31,385 nucleotides of DNA from JAMWCX01 sp964352425 (GTDB lineage: Bacteria > Omnitrophota > Gorgyraeia > 2-01-FULL-45-10). The translations under genes were made by a program, and so were the position numbers. The notes beneath the pieces were generated by a model. It saw only the letters and a program-made list of their open reading frames with translations, was not told the origin of the DNA and ran no database searches. Shown piece by piece: positions 29,201-30,947 of the stretch; the first letter of the stretch is position 1; each line of letters opens with the position of its first letter. The stretch spans positions 1 to 31,385 of the forward strand of contig CAYGRZ010000015.1 of assembly GCA_964352425.1 (NCBI GenBank), written 5' to 3'.

Positions 29201-30699
29201 GGGATATATTACAGATTGAAAAAACAAAGACAAATGGGGTCATCATAGAAAATGAAGAAAAAGGGGAAAAAGGGGACGGTTCCGCCGCCGATCTTAAACC
29301 GGTTCCGGCACTGGTCCCGGAAGTGGCTGCGTCGAAGACCGACGGGACTGACGGGGCCATTTCGAAGCCGCTATCTCCTGCCGAGAGAAGCGAACGCGAC
29401 CGCAAAAACTGGGACCTCGGCGGCGAGGACCATTCGCGGGATGAGGCGGCCCCAACCGTGGCACCGGAAGAATTACGTGGCGCGGCTGCAGATGATAATG
29501 ATGTCAGGATCGATGCATTGTATGCAGAGCTTGCCGGCACAACAGAAACAAAAACCCTGCTAAAAAGGATTACGCAGCTGACGGCAGAGCTGTCTGATGG
29601 TGAGGTTGCGGCCCTCGCACAGAAGCTGAGCCGCCATGCAGTGGATCTGCATAAACAGACGAAGGGAAGACGCGGGAGTGACTTCATAAGATCATATGAA
29701 GACGCCTACCATTATAGCGTTATCGCATATATGCTTATCAAAAACAAGCTTCCAGGATCCTCGGCTCTATATAAGGAGATCTATGATTTCCATATAAAGA
29801 GGCAGAAAGAGATCAGCAGCGGGATCCTGGATAGGGCGCGAGAAGGGGCGGGCATCAAGGCAACGCCCGCCGGCCGAGTTCCGAAGGCGGGGGCTGTCAA
29901 AGTTGCGCCCAAGGTTACCCTCTCAGACACTGCGGCACAGGAAACGCAGTCGCAGGAAGAAAAGTCGGCATCGAAAGCTCGGACTCTGGAAATGATCAAA
30001 GAGCTTCAAGCCAAGCTAGACGCCCGTAAGAATCAGAGGGACGGTTCTCGAGTTGATCTTAAACCGGTTCCGCCGGCGATCCCAGAAGTGTCCCCGGAGG
30101 TCAGATCGGTTGACGATATCCTCAAGGAGACGCATGAGCTCACGGCCGCGGTGATGAAGGCGCATCCGCTCGCGGAAAACGCGAAGATACTCCTGTCCGA
30201 GAGCCTCTTCAGCCTGGAAGACGCGGCCCAGCTGCGCAGGGTCCTGGGACCGGATTCGCACATACAGATCATGGCGCCGCAGGATGTACGGAATGCGTCG
30301 ACCAATAACTATACGAAGAAGGAGAATGTTGCCTGTGTCATCGGTAAGAATGATTATGATGATCCTGAGCTATGGAATAAGAACCATAAAACGCAGAATA
30401 AGGCGACGATGCTCATCCTCGGCGAGGATCTCAAGGGAGACCGGTACCTGCATGTGGAAGGCGTTGTTGGCATGACGCGCGCCCTCATGGCCAGCGACGC
30501 CGCGGCGGCCGCGAGATTCATCAGCATGCTCTTCAGGAAGACGGATGATATGGATGCCGCAGCGCTCTTGGATCTATTGCTCAAGGATCCGAGGGCATTC
30601 GCCGATCGCATTAAATTTAAGCCGGTCAATCCGGCCGATATAGAGGGACTGGATAAGAATAACAGGATCGCCGTCGAGACGTACTTAAGCGCGGCATAA
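11161..30699 (+). CDS. Giant multidomain mosaic protein, 6512 residues
   Basis: One uninterrupted frame spans 19.5 kb. It starts at a TTG with only weak purine-rich sequence (AAGAAGTAAAG) before it. The N-terminus looks like a signal peptide ending VWA-YPD. Modules then follow as separate entries: membrane helices with HEWIH, phosphatase-like, XRE helix-turn-helix, histidine kinase, CMP-kinase-like, phosphohexomutase, TraB-like, JAMM-like, three methyltransferases and helical modules. Several domains keep full catalytic motifs, while others are degenerate. The last third has repeat-derived linkers in frame. Giant ORFs of unclear function have been reported from Omnitrophota, including links to predation and cell-surface roles. 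I do not assign a function. Since domain-scale matches continue to the end without stops, a genuine coding fusion is more likely than chance. Confidence 0.9.
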   Translation: MSTTIKISAHRFPSILRAISVLLIITFIFQDIVWAYPDKLAPESFVRRPESPIRAVAKFIETAIENNGHITRSRIVVKAIAAILRNHESWLKTNDVTCTIAENYSEALIVFPNGQALRYFDITAAPRSRTNYREEAIERFGVVHKQVLRAAPGAQQKSVREIERERMAKDAAGRKYRAALQRLQKADASVSSARREHERISHKYFTSYTAKLRKLRQVGGLIGARNVRVDGVLAELDGIDWRPCRPAVNAANPERLEYVLLSATEIALRLERIAEDRGRGSLGVRMKEIADGLRSILRRRGRSAILDARVSSYAAALKKISRMGRPVDGEPRDYWPEGSPDMTGLNTRRELFGLSEKLDALATEVSRLQYVQGQLLLGAAIVPDKIRSACVVGLIAFIPVLITIVLHSLHFSSLIGGLYVITMSGLPLLIAHDIEDSLSFRRARKDHGIIPPFEKAEKIRLLDMLPDKSAREDAKGKFSYFSYFIEEMIEGGEMAEIKNPLFADKDALGRTYQFTQWVAYLHEWIHGNRLFGKKLRVRIEAAAVPLTFCIPCAAVLLVILVSTGFLLSAFDVAFLASLLAYTAAFPYIAGVVARQYGVVESPAGHRLIGANIHQHLSDEEIDGAIEDYAHAVTMDEDLDMKGWQEWLRGNDGTANAVLIRSSDRPEDILVIKSSYAAGDGHDIDVLKDAIESSDKRSLILIIADDGPGGDTIEQRRERVRLIVRDAERALKEARAQGAVPARILKKDVRSTAYDLTSLRGMLSFDRRRLDRIRAGDLERELVFSEVHGHIDNLKAALEWAEKNTFRTAQLMGDYIGHATDEYGLEAIDMIREHMDSEKMPRGKIPRLKMLLGRTEHVFLRAMMGDEKWTDRWLSSVRFGGVQVKRSLQDLAKKEIRPDMPERLRSDIEEAQDFEYFLEEIAMKENISMDEAWQKWYRFHPKLLGLIEFMIDNAAFAYSEDSHYNLYLLGAIPEDLTWRGLKGREALRAMEKDYKAKTRLGLWILILMKEIWGHMYLAPAEINGYKEELMNRVRRIIQREREINKTARSDDAEAAEFPAKKEHILNDIQAAIAADPANNDVGMIFKQLDDKLKESTRPIPKVFDQAFELRSIGMTDEPGGLETKDGTAEARTKRRIELGINTVISSSDGPNGCFTKGLQRLGQVRVVNRDGSIVLVSVDALKEGRYEPEPVLKAKTKKDEAGSEGQGQSLESRTRRKLKALEEAVDDCEDLAGSIRDTALTRYFNTAKYILSMPLFAREDKRKIVKLKEWAAGLDRELSALRILWHKGPYPLGPVDRAAIIQQIKKVETAGDKAVSLRLSHDEKMVVLHEIKSLATFITLIRGGIDILESRHVELMKQIDDWLMRIKKFEKFKKIVAHKKGGSIFLDWGASMGLPDESGQIARGDAKWLAQMLAAGSPQKLSPASFRNQYSKRIKSIQKRVSGSKLSDTLKKKLSGHIKEVWKMDVVKFSAIVVSAVENENVERGWLLGFNTMPRAPNAVKDSSLNDLQTLLKESYPNTIGLATEVLDKLKSNNSCIEEYLFHEIICPHLGHEQTRTLQEMLFAKNYPRYLMDDKRAGHQDGVLSSVVKQVINEIGAEDTPDEYQYDSSSNGTIDDEPEKDIKENVSQDESQDEIMADIDEKLQAAASRIKNMERVDDPEEIRRVIHDKVRLRLLEAGGLIYEITDSEDRQFYQGQYRELAGHADAMLRDARNKFIRDTLEKAPRIYDKIAHARESLGFSQEKMSKKLGVGEVLYRSWEAGEGARPPQDILQKIERMAGFPQGTLSRPLRSLGAAAAGEGEDLKKPVIECLEHYSGTAARSAIYNWLKQHDPEDVDEAIASLASRNIIQAAAGDSFILGMAARRGDQKNEIYVDPIIRTMLHDLKNILTVGAYCDLILANVQNMEKESAEDDVASIEEFAGIFKRLREVTIGYFRKRHDLKEMIEALKDELPRFTFLADKIRSRVAAGGYKWDGGAGNNAGVLADYSRDSAIPMMQSTVNWLDHSMNKIDVGAVIAKSADAMKKSWPSAADIRFEITPLPEEARRLTEVFTYKLILKMALDELMRNAIKYSGTETITVSISVDQGELKVEVRDYGKGIKAQDLDKVFEPGFTEASSAHTGTGYGLPSLKEAIESVGGEMGVESEPGKGSAFTFTLPLNAPLDTVARPRLAQPLVLAIGGLKGSGRRVLAQSIASRIGLRYINGGFLVRILVYELLRTNKAGAGIDLNDEKSVTAFVEDLLRSGRIDYSQETVTFDGIDTEKPDTADGLALRDRIKAEIDRNRQNTELLHTVAAYEGVERGVTSFIKSLANTIKASGRYNGVVIRVTEPIDDKDVINIVLDAPPGIRAARTNKAPEWIEDLDAITNRRNIAGRYPDAYKLDTSVLSVREAGERIIEYVRSKVNSADGRDIAVNDSASAAAFIDGLVDKINAAKRAQNLPAVSLSDITLNPELHTYTFYDRILDRFFKQIAADFSNTGEFILYCRRILSTRGSHAVRAGMSGEDELVNMPLDLFSRIRKKDGAREATIGFYRKLLSFLVTNPEPYLDQIVRKKAGINDDVVSCLRKKGSPFFSINGLFLPARGQLPDEADPVSREDKLKADSVFKDDFVTLFEFNTRLFVLLAKRMKAKRLGDNNALAQAKLETQECLDALRAEMIRFDERIAKLPYELRGSKAIAKVSEQFAKAEDRIAKNNEPAANAALVGALNALAKAREEIVRTKTSSGWIRVNVFKENGKYIVRRNSYVRADDNARMLVRDKADQPFDLRWQAGRSFDEEEDGNLDERDKIAGYLDSIGKDLATARTNPSGLSSGAISSVISALSGVRVEETYLARLALEAARNLIELGEPGNVKEMLPIAQSNLKTRIEDIDRIMHHLKIGRIKPFRNIVTGDNAELLGFAKRIGSFIEKGDYKRALGNTYGLMKKTGPYLGEPELDGLRSMIGGIIGSLREVQTAPSAAQREAAEGKARFWVCLVKRKIDTSELLAGFMEAFRTEYAARRLAAQGLYMKEDTFINVFESFIKDKQLIRGSPEANALQMLCYLAVFIPMKVSNPLKVSEKIPSPIFGPINELRLAVDIDDIPTILKIARLNPLNQTLTKLEEFRSVRSISTLDKTQRTELLKSLAEDHDLGDDERFELAKAFAIDKKNLRRTYQLPADILSGEDMAIDINALDRTALANLQDSDLQLMQSYSGVRGRFGTAARISENAKAATVAYAYTFAANVIDRWQTADPKKEDFTFVIGRDPRPAGNILKRLHILGLLMAAGEKGVSIKITDLGVVSTPLMESAIRTSGYDAGVMITASHNPLEDNGFKYMTGAEEPENDPVNGKGSILNAAKMRGVIAGSNILLASISSGHLDFVERANVFARSNAGLINGISPSLRVRQNRRIAARGYIDFIGKGIFRSSGDELGRVRKRNEKTKVVVDPNGGGACGISADAIRYFGYQAIEINGRKGVPAHRIEPVKEALSDAAVKVRQSGAMLGIVEDFDADRGTKVVRDKQGNVRALEGQDEAYLNVAAIIAWIRTRMERYPEAQNKKWAIVTDGAASSRTWELCRKLGIDVFETDNGETNIVTGMHKLENEGFFVPIGIEAYNGGTILFGSEVRDGTLSALLYLLVNSDTAASEMLKRLTNTPAYHTIQEQRTTDMPTIDATAKKQIAGNFKRRIQDIPGKGFRVDGLGETVFARLEILTHEETDTFELADDVITGSGGFKILLTDTIGDRHFMWFRSSKTEPGILRLCADSKDAAMVSLLAKLQEALYTQDAGGYPSDHPARKMTRRPFLISFLIAAASGMLLPQLGCVSFDAGRRAIASQSAQAYIMGITHAHPKDIDEVGADLAEMDRYLTANRGLTDEQKDHFRHRFESMLKKNEWLIKRYRAHVQAIKKYLEDEATNIGIVGIEMTEEGLDQLYRRIEQPVNYEQALQYLGCEDFKQKADDMMLLYRAPLEYLKLSGDPAWKKIKKILPLDSEPLRQKEYEYGTAAEAFSRRFNARVKEIMDNKGSLEVAAVNKFSALCARSETRGFTTPSAKEIEAALHALKDPALRALARDIAGNSLQSSAMGRARDEHMVGVLRAANKDSNVLCIMGAFHSDGVTRRLKDEAGYALHYITEEGVITDRPPALELPDIPGDEDVFRMPVPLAPPSIFSDGAWKEKFRLAGEVGTLEEARKAVLSSEDELSYVRLLQAPAIGDLKVLVKTGNLEIGLVSAEDGWYLIKGLRGGVIIPFKNTLFKLHSHPKRIVKETGAAKDIYTLPGPEEEQRAKAGGRIEYVLSDKGLCAYGGALEKPVVAGWDELAAVDIPLTKLQAYFTGSSEVVRIQASATSDAQNIIHEYTKDGLRISYGTFKNIERAYTIIDQIARSGIDPNGKRVWDPGTGSGVLGLYAARQGANVVATDIQKTACDDAMYNVKKAQEKAPLKGSMEVRQGNLDECLKDNETFDLILAAIPTIDYNAPYQANPNTNDPGFIFMQGLLSCLQRRLNPGGRLILHYPNSQAAKISWASNERHSLRYFNIADRIPELEKQGLAVVEHKPLERYPTYAIWEVIKPATSVASEADVANGKAGGRRNGSAADLKAAKGVGLHEGTGVGLQPEPSPLSLETPKEKVNRLLSSYEKRDSSILPVPQSPAAEPEKSDAAQIFNAPAKQTIENTSPAPAGKPRADFEINPDERVIVDSVFEALGVDNSKLEWQPSGIFTVATVDVSALKEDGVRTVFDILEEAAAAGSVSIVNYDNVPVFLLFKNNAGRVNSVDLLRYYLSVDKVKAQSIKENVYSSFETGENTTPFRPYVYAIFDRNGNLQEIDGVAPQDRGSYGREELEKLQIYRIPVLPGVFEGAHPASYISAKAAEKLARPGMRVLIVGTGIGLEAAIAAKKGAAVDAMDCTEMAAKDTQMSLSIFGVDKGVHVFTSGDLFEGLGAYDLIVFNMPHLAYKIDMSRYPIVPSERNSTDFNGEVLNKVASTLADHLRRGAAAVIVNDKSPEVKKILEEKTGLPVKVDFSENSSNSQAYIITKENRENRDRHQSQSGKSDLGDLGDGPAVDLTPVTAPIPEVSPAKAAHNDQAGTGVGLHKGTDFGLQPEPSQNIPPAAALGSFGEEDLDKLREFNNRDFSFESLSRKTHALLEYSGPAAEMIHDFVRHAIKEMAGWSAKGEGWRYRVLGLAGEISGLYEVVVNRQGTLKSINLGRLQAIEKVISGHGYPVKEFDAVSENTVFEFKFHLTLRKLYQQVIGIDSAQRPHLLELIQNPDFQGVRNMVYFGEADYGYGAKALKEFIRNRPQIAPKVTLTDKGFSIRLALSEVRDFLGFKSTIDLTLHEQRYFKEKIDRRAFRREIRFMEKLIDRKLGQLKGEHFDVIIAMSNIAEKDRQDISRIIEKNDGAVPERNTPQTIAAPAITEEQFMRQEKRIFRDGGDGGKEMWDDMAENGEALNKEGNGLRDGSAAGLTPVPAPIPEVSPTNVTAEQGVPRLRQSTSAFGFGGQASGNVPEASFKDSGDGGKAMWDDMAEPAPAAVSRSVVISDSTVKITAPGGMSLFKISEFPDGGEDKKGVVLTRLIDGGNDVQESGLFVYAVPTGDVDNKPAIRGAYIARKMLGQGFLKPLLNIFFSRFPEAVRTDPSVMNCVLLDVLARDYGFEPEVKSEPNAWFRHKPGKNASEVFEIYFKDPETSILFGEEGGAVAARYEIINKDDVPAAELGSFRPVHLGIPLVLKDRVRFKKALETVRVLDIDRRLHELEKEIKPSQGAPAGNVPESSFEMRGPYVETLKRLNPNLHTEEGKDLERDNVAYSLRHIDLLEQLLSIKKQLPSNPQVLVLGPGMTTTREKAYSPQIIETLAILNGLNAEYTVIDRSRKILEAVQNGSVYEYNPKGDERRYLMEHPELEDSIKTALASVMQGVSASEMDWFGRYDANLKSQSIATFRGEFQNIEYGDAQTDIIVGVLSIVHALKKIPQKEMKWQFVSKLTRALKPGGYLLMSKDELWPLYRQSARDRILLSEDLTPEESLREIEVVLKQLEHQSQLAGVSIGLRVVLQGDILQIEKTKTNGVIIENEEKGEKGDGSAADLKPVPALVPEVAASKTDGTDGAISKPLSPAERSERDRKNWDLGGEDHSRDEAAPTVAPEELRGAAADDNDVRIDALYAELAGTTETKTLLKRITQLTAELSDGEVAALAQKLSRHAVDLHKQTKGRRGSDFIRSYEDAYHYSVIAYMLIKNKLPGSSALYKEIYDFHIKRQKEISSGILDRAREGAGIKATPAGRVPKAGAVKVAPKVTLSDTAAQETQSQEEKSASKARTLEMIKELQAKLDARKNQRDGSRVDLKPVPPAIPEVSPEVRSVDDILKETHELTAAVMKAHPLAENAKILLSESLFSLEDAAQLRRVLGPDSHIQIMAPQDVRNASTNNYTKKENVACVIGKNDYDDPELWNKNHKTQNKATMLILGEDLKGDRYLHVEGVVGMTRALMASDAAAAARFISMLFRKTDDMDAAALLDLLLKDPRAFADRIKFKPVNPADIEGLDKNNRIAVETYLSAA
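12301..12960 (+). other. Giant protein: membrane helices with HEWIH motif (residues 381-600)
   Basis: Two hydrophobic pairs are predicted at about 388-407 and 414-433, and again at about 544-568 and 571-593. Between them, LHEWIHG (H522, E523, H526) fits the zinc-metalloprotease HExxH signature. A membrane-embedded metallopeptidase is one reading, in the style of the M48/M56 families. No third zinc ligand can be fixed by eye, so the call is tentative. Confidence 0.4.
13492..14250 (+). other. Giant protein: degenerate PPP-type metallophosphatase domain (residues 778-1030)
   Basis: The order of motifs follows the serine/threonine phosphatase family. SEVHGH (784-789) stands for GDxHG, GDYIGHA (812-818) for GDxxDRG, GRTEH (852-856) for GNHE, then come a WLSSVRFGGV segment, a FHPKLLGLIEFM segment and a late LLGAIPEDLTW in place of the family's HAG loop. 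Several metal ligands are changed (first Asp to Glu, the Asn of GNHE lost), so catalysis is doubtful and a binding role is possible. Confidence 0.5.
15301..15936 (+). other. Giant protein: module with HEIIC...LGH motif (residues 1381-1592)
   Basis: After a helical stretch, the segment around EEYLFHEIICPHLGHEQ (1538-1553; H1542, E1543, H1548, H1551) followed by EMLFAKNYPR resembles a conserved block I associate with other Omnitrophota proteins. The His/Glu/Cys spacing could bind a metal, but no known family is recognised. Confidence 0.35.
16342..16491 (+). other. Giant protein: XRE/Cro-type helix-turn-helix (residues 1728-1777)
   Basis: KIAHARESLGFSQEKMSKKL followed by GVGEVLYRSWEAGEGARPP and an ILQKIERMAG helix matches the five-helix Cro/C1 pattern, including the SQxxMAxxLGV and W/E recognition regions. 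A DNA-binding fold in a chain that begins with a signal peptide is unexpected. Confidence 0.7.
16768..17631 (+). other. Giant protein: histidine kinase core (residues 1870-2157)
   Basis: The dimerisation helix carries HDLKN (H1881), the usual phosphoacceptor box. The ATP-binding domain has the N box with N2065 (LDELMRNAIKYS), G1 box D2092-YGKG, F box VFEPGF (2105-2110) and G2 box GTGYGL (2119-2124), ending in the GKGSAFTFTLPL strand. All key residues are present, so kinase activity is plausible. About 100 residues lie between the H box and the ATPase domain, longer than usual. No receiver domain is seen in the window. Confidence 0.85.
17665..18345 (+). other. Giant protein: cytidylate-kinase-like P-loop fold (residues 2169-2395)
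   Basis: LVLAIGGLKGSGRRVLAQSI (2172 onward) followed by GLRYINGGFLVRIL and later RGVTSFIKSLA and VINIVLDAPPGIRAART follows the CMP kinase order: P-loop, substrate region, then the lid-type Arg segment. The P-loop is altered. The invariant Lys and the Ser/Thr after it are both Arg (GSGRR, 2181-2185), so nucleotide phosphorylation is unlikely. Confidence 0.55.
18346..20700 (+). other. Giant protein: long helical region, no domain recognised (residues 2396-3180)
   Basis: About 785 residues are rich in Ala, Lys, Glu, Arg and Leu with heptad-like stretches (for example around 2630-2720). No catalytic motif or family was recognised. It separates the kinase-like modules from the phosphohexomutase and may act as a spacer or scaffold. 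Confidence 0.5.
20701..22440 (+). other. Giant protein: alpha-D-phosphohexomutase domain (residues 3181-3760)
   Basis: This is the best-preserved enzyme of the chain, at near full length. SGVRGRFG (3185-3192) opens the fold. TASHNP (3293-3298) supplies the phosphoserine S3295. DFDADRG (D3478, D3480, D3482) is the metal loop. GIEAYNGG (3580-3587) stands for the sugar-binding GExSG loop and is divergent. RSSKTEPGILR (3719-3729) is the phosphate-binding loop. Phosphoglucomutase or phosphomannomutase activity is plausible. The substrate cannot be predicted with the altered sugar loop. Confidence 0.88.
22459..23445 (+). other. Giant protein: embedded lipoprotein signal peptide and TraB/ChaN-like domain (residues 3767-4095)
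   Basis: M3767-TRRPFLISFLIAAASGM leads to LPQLGC with C3791, an exact lipobox layout, although it lies deep inside the chain. The following domain has GITHAHP (3812-3818), GIEMTEE (3889-3895), an Arg-rich helix RARDEHM (4053-4059) and MGAFHSDGV (4076-4084). This His...Glu...Arg...GxxH order fits the TraB/GumN and ChaN-like families, seen at envelopes and in haem or peptide handling. The function is not fixed by the fold. Confidence 0.6.
23560..24090 (+). other. Giant protein: JAMM/MPN-like module (residues 4134-4310)
   Basis: LHSHP (4223-4227) preceded by beta strands, followed about 15 residues later by LPGPEEEQRAKAGG and then IEYVLSDKGLCAYGG, resembles JAB/MPN metalloproteases (HxHP ... 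S..D, then a sheet). The Ser and Asp of the motif are replaced by GPEEE, so deubiquitinase-like activity is uncertain. Confidence 0.4.
24112..24774 (+). other. Giant protein: SAM methyltransferase domain 1 (residues 4318-4538)
   Basis: The class I fold shows motif I VWDPGTGSGVLGLYAA (4360-4375), an acidic end to strand 2 (VVATDIQ), and motif IV AAIPTIDYNAPY (4433-4444) in place of an NPPY loop, with NPGGRLILHYP near the end. It resembles N5-glutamine or RNA small-domain methyltransferases in order. The altered motif IV leaves the substrate open. Confidence 0.7.
24824..24910 (+). repeat. In-frame repeat element, copy a (truncated) with inverted ends
   Basis: GGAACGGTTCTG (24824-24835) matches, in inverted orientation, CAGAACCGTCCCC (24898-24910). 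Between them, GGTGTGGGATTGCA occurs twice (24859-24872 and 24883-24896). The left part continues GATCTTAAA like copies b-e. It encodes a Gly-rich linker after methyltransferase 1. Confidence 0.75.
24964..24987 (+). repeat. REP-like fragment in coding sequence
   Basis: AAAAAAGGGACAGTTC followed by TATTTT matches the AAAAGGGACAGTTCTATTTT type of REP element I know as common near REP-associated transposases. Here it is translated as KRDSSILP within a linker. No transposase of that type is in the window. Confidence 0.5.
25108..26157 (+). other. Giant protein: SAM methyltransferase domain 2 (residues 4650-4999)
   Basis: An N-terminal part of unknown fold (4650-4810) leads to motif I RVLIVGTGIGLEAAIAAKKG (4843-4862), an acidic strand-2 end (VDAMDCTE) and motif IV VFNMPHL (4910-4916), an NPPY-like loop. 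The order resembles PrmC-type or other small-domain methyltransferases. It lies between repeat copies a and b. Confidence 0.65.
26168..26185 (+). repeat. REP-like fragment preceding copy b
   Basis: AAAATAGGGACAGACACC is the AAAATAGGTGTCTGTCCC type in inverted sense, after a low-complexity GGGAAAATA stretch. It is translated as part of an Asn/Arg/Gln-rich linker. Confidence 0.45.
26222..26365 (+). repeat. In-frame repeat element, copy b (complete plus second half)
   Basis: The ~58-bp unit (26222-26279; GGGACGGCCCTG ... GATCTTACACCGGTT ... GAAGTGTCCCC) encodes DGPAVDLTPVTAPIPEVSP. After 27 bases, a second block (26307-26365) has GGGACAGGTGT and ends GCAGCCAGAACCGTCCC, matching the right half of copy a. 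Copy a therefore looks like an internally deleted form of this composite. Confidence 0.8.
26398..27240 (+). other. Giant protein: unknown module B between repeats (residues 5080-5360)
   Basis: It is a mixed helical and strand segment without recognised motifs. It is visibly more AT-rich and uses more A/T third positions than the flanking modules, which points to a different origin. It lies between repeat copies b and c. Confidence 0.45.
27422..27479 (+). repeat. In-frame repeat element, copy c
   Basis: The 58-bp unit has GGGACGGTTCTGCCGCC at its left, ACCGGTTCCGGCGCC in the middle and GAAGTGTCCCC at its right, giving inverted GGGAC/GTCCC ends. It encodes DGSAAGLTPVPAPIPEVSP. Confidence 0.85.
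27511..27572 (+). repeat. Two further palindromes translated in frame
   Basis: CCTTCGCCAAAG (27513-27524) pairs, with small mismatches, with CTTTGGCTTCGG (27534-27545). Then TCGGGGA (27556-27562) pairs perfectly with TCCCCGA (27566-27572) across three bases. The second is partly copied near 28350 (AACGTCCCCGAA.C.TCCTTC). They encode a Gly/Ser-rich linker. Confidence 0.7.
27655..28335 (+). other. Giant protein: module C, possibly GNAT-like (residues 5499-5725)
   Basis: Strands around GLFVYAV and AIRGAYIARKM precede GQGFLKPLLNIFFSRFPE and a later ARDYGFEPE. This loosely follows the acetyltransferase order (R..G.G..L helix, then YGF). The acetyl-CoA loop is not convincing, so the fold is only a suggestion. 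Confidence 0.3.
28378..29226 (+). other. Giant protein: SAM methyltransferase-like domain 3 (residues 5740-6022)
   Basis: A helical lead-in containing the SLRHIDLLEQL segment is followed by strand QVLVLGPGM (5792-5800), strand AEYTVIDRS ending in the acidic ribose-binding position, a DIIVGVLSIVHAL segment and ALKPGGYLLMSKDE (5947-5960). Glycine motif I is reduced. The segment is more AT-rich than the earlier modules and lies between a repeat fragment at about 28337-28373 and repeat copy d. Confidence 0.6.
29273..29330 (+). repeat. In-frame repeat element, copy d
   Basis: GGGACGGTTCCGCCGCC, then GATCTTAAACCGGTTCCGG, then GGTCCCGGAAGTG. The right end has drifted (GGCTGC instead of TCCCC). It encodes DGSAADLKPVPALVPEVA, in the same frame as copies a-c and e. 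Confidence 0.85.
29470..29850 (+). other. Giant protein: helical module E (residues about 6104-6230)
   Basis: The segment is predicted to be mainly helical (RIDALYAELAG, TLLKRITQLTAELSDGEVAAL, YHYSVIAYMLIKNKL). No family was recognised. It lies between repeat copies d and e. Confidence 0.4.
30038..30095 (+). repeat. In-frame repeat element, copy e
   Basis: GGGACGGTTCT, then GATCTTAAACCGGTTCC, then GATCCCAGAAGTGTCCCC. It encodes DGSRVDLKPVPPAIPEVSP, in the same frame as all other copies. Confidence 0.85.
30106..30699 (+). other. Giant protein: C-terminal alpha/beta module F
   Basis: About 197 residues follow the last repeat. Strands such as AKILLSESLF, SHIQIMAP, VACVIGKN and ATMLILGED alternate with helices, suggesting a small Rossmann-like or receiver-like sheet without recognisable catalytic residues. 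The base composition returns to GC-rich. Confidence 0.4.
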
Positions 30700-30840
30700 G
30701 AAGTTATCGCTCTTTAATAGTAAACCATTGTTTATCCGCCTTTGCCGTTACATGTCGTTAGTCTAGATTGGCTACGGCGGATTGTTTTCGCACGTATGGC
30801 TTACGTCGCCTTCGGCTTCCGTAAGTCATGTGCTCAAACA
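30700..30840 (+). other. Structured spacer after the giant gene
   Basis: The spacer carries a long imperfect hairpin. TTGTTT (30782-30787), GCAC (30790-30793), TATG and CTTACG (30800-30805) pair with CGTAAG (30820-30825), CAT, GTGC (30830-30833) and AAACAA (30836-30841). No gene and no convincing promoter were seen. Confidence 0.6.
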
Positions 30841-30913
30841 AAACCCGGGCTGCGTGGGATGAGGGGGCCTTCCCCCCGAGTTGGCACGCTCTCATTCCAG
30901 CCCGGGTTTTTTT
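30841..30913 (+). terminator. Large branched intrinsic terminator of the giant gene
   Basis: AAACCCGGGCTG (30841-30852) pairs perfectly with CAGCCCGGGTTT (30898-30909), followed by seven T residues (30907-30913). Inside, GGGATGAG pairs with CTCATTCC with one G-U pair as an alternative extension, and GGGGG/CCCCC forms an inner hairpin. The paired A-run before the stem means it could also work on the minus strand. Confidence 0.85.
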
Positions 30914-30947
30914 CGTGCAGACTCGAGTAGGGGCATAGGGAGGAAAC

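Noticed and set aside
24824..30095. CRISPR array made by the spaced ~58-bp repeats
   Set aside because: Spacings are hundreds to over a thousand bases and irregular, the units are translated, and no cas genes are present.
11161..30699. Giant ORF as several real genes read through by chance
   Set aside because: A chance stop-free frame over 19.5 kb is very unlikely, domain matches stay in one frame across repeat-bearing linkers, and no internal stop or frameshift is seen. An internal start at 22459 remains possible.
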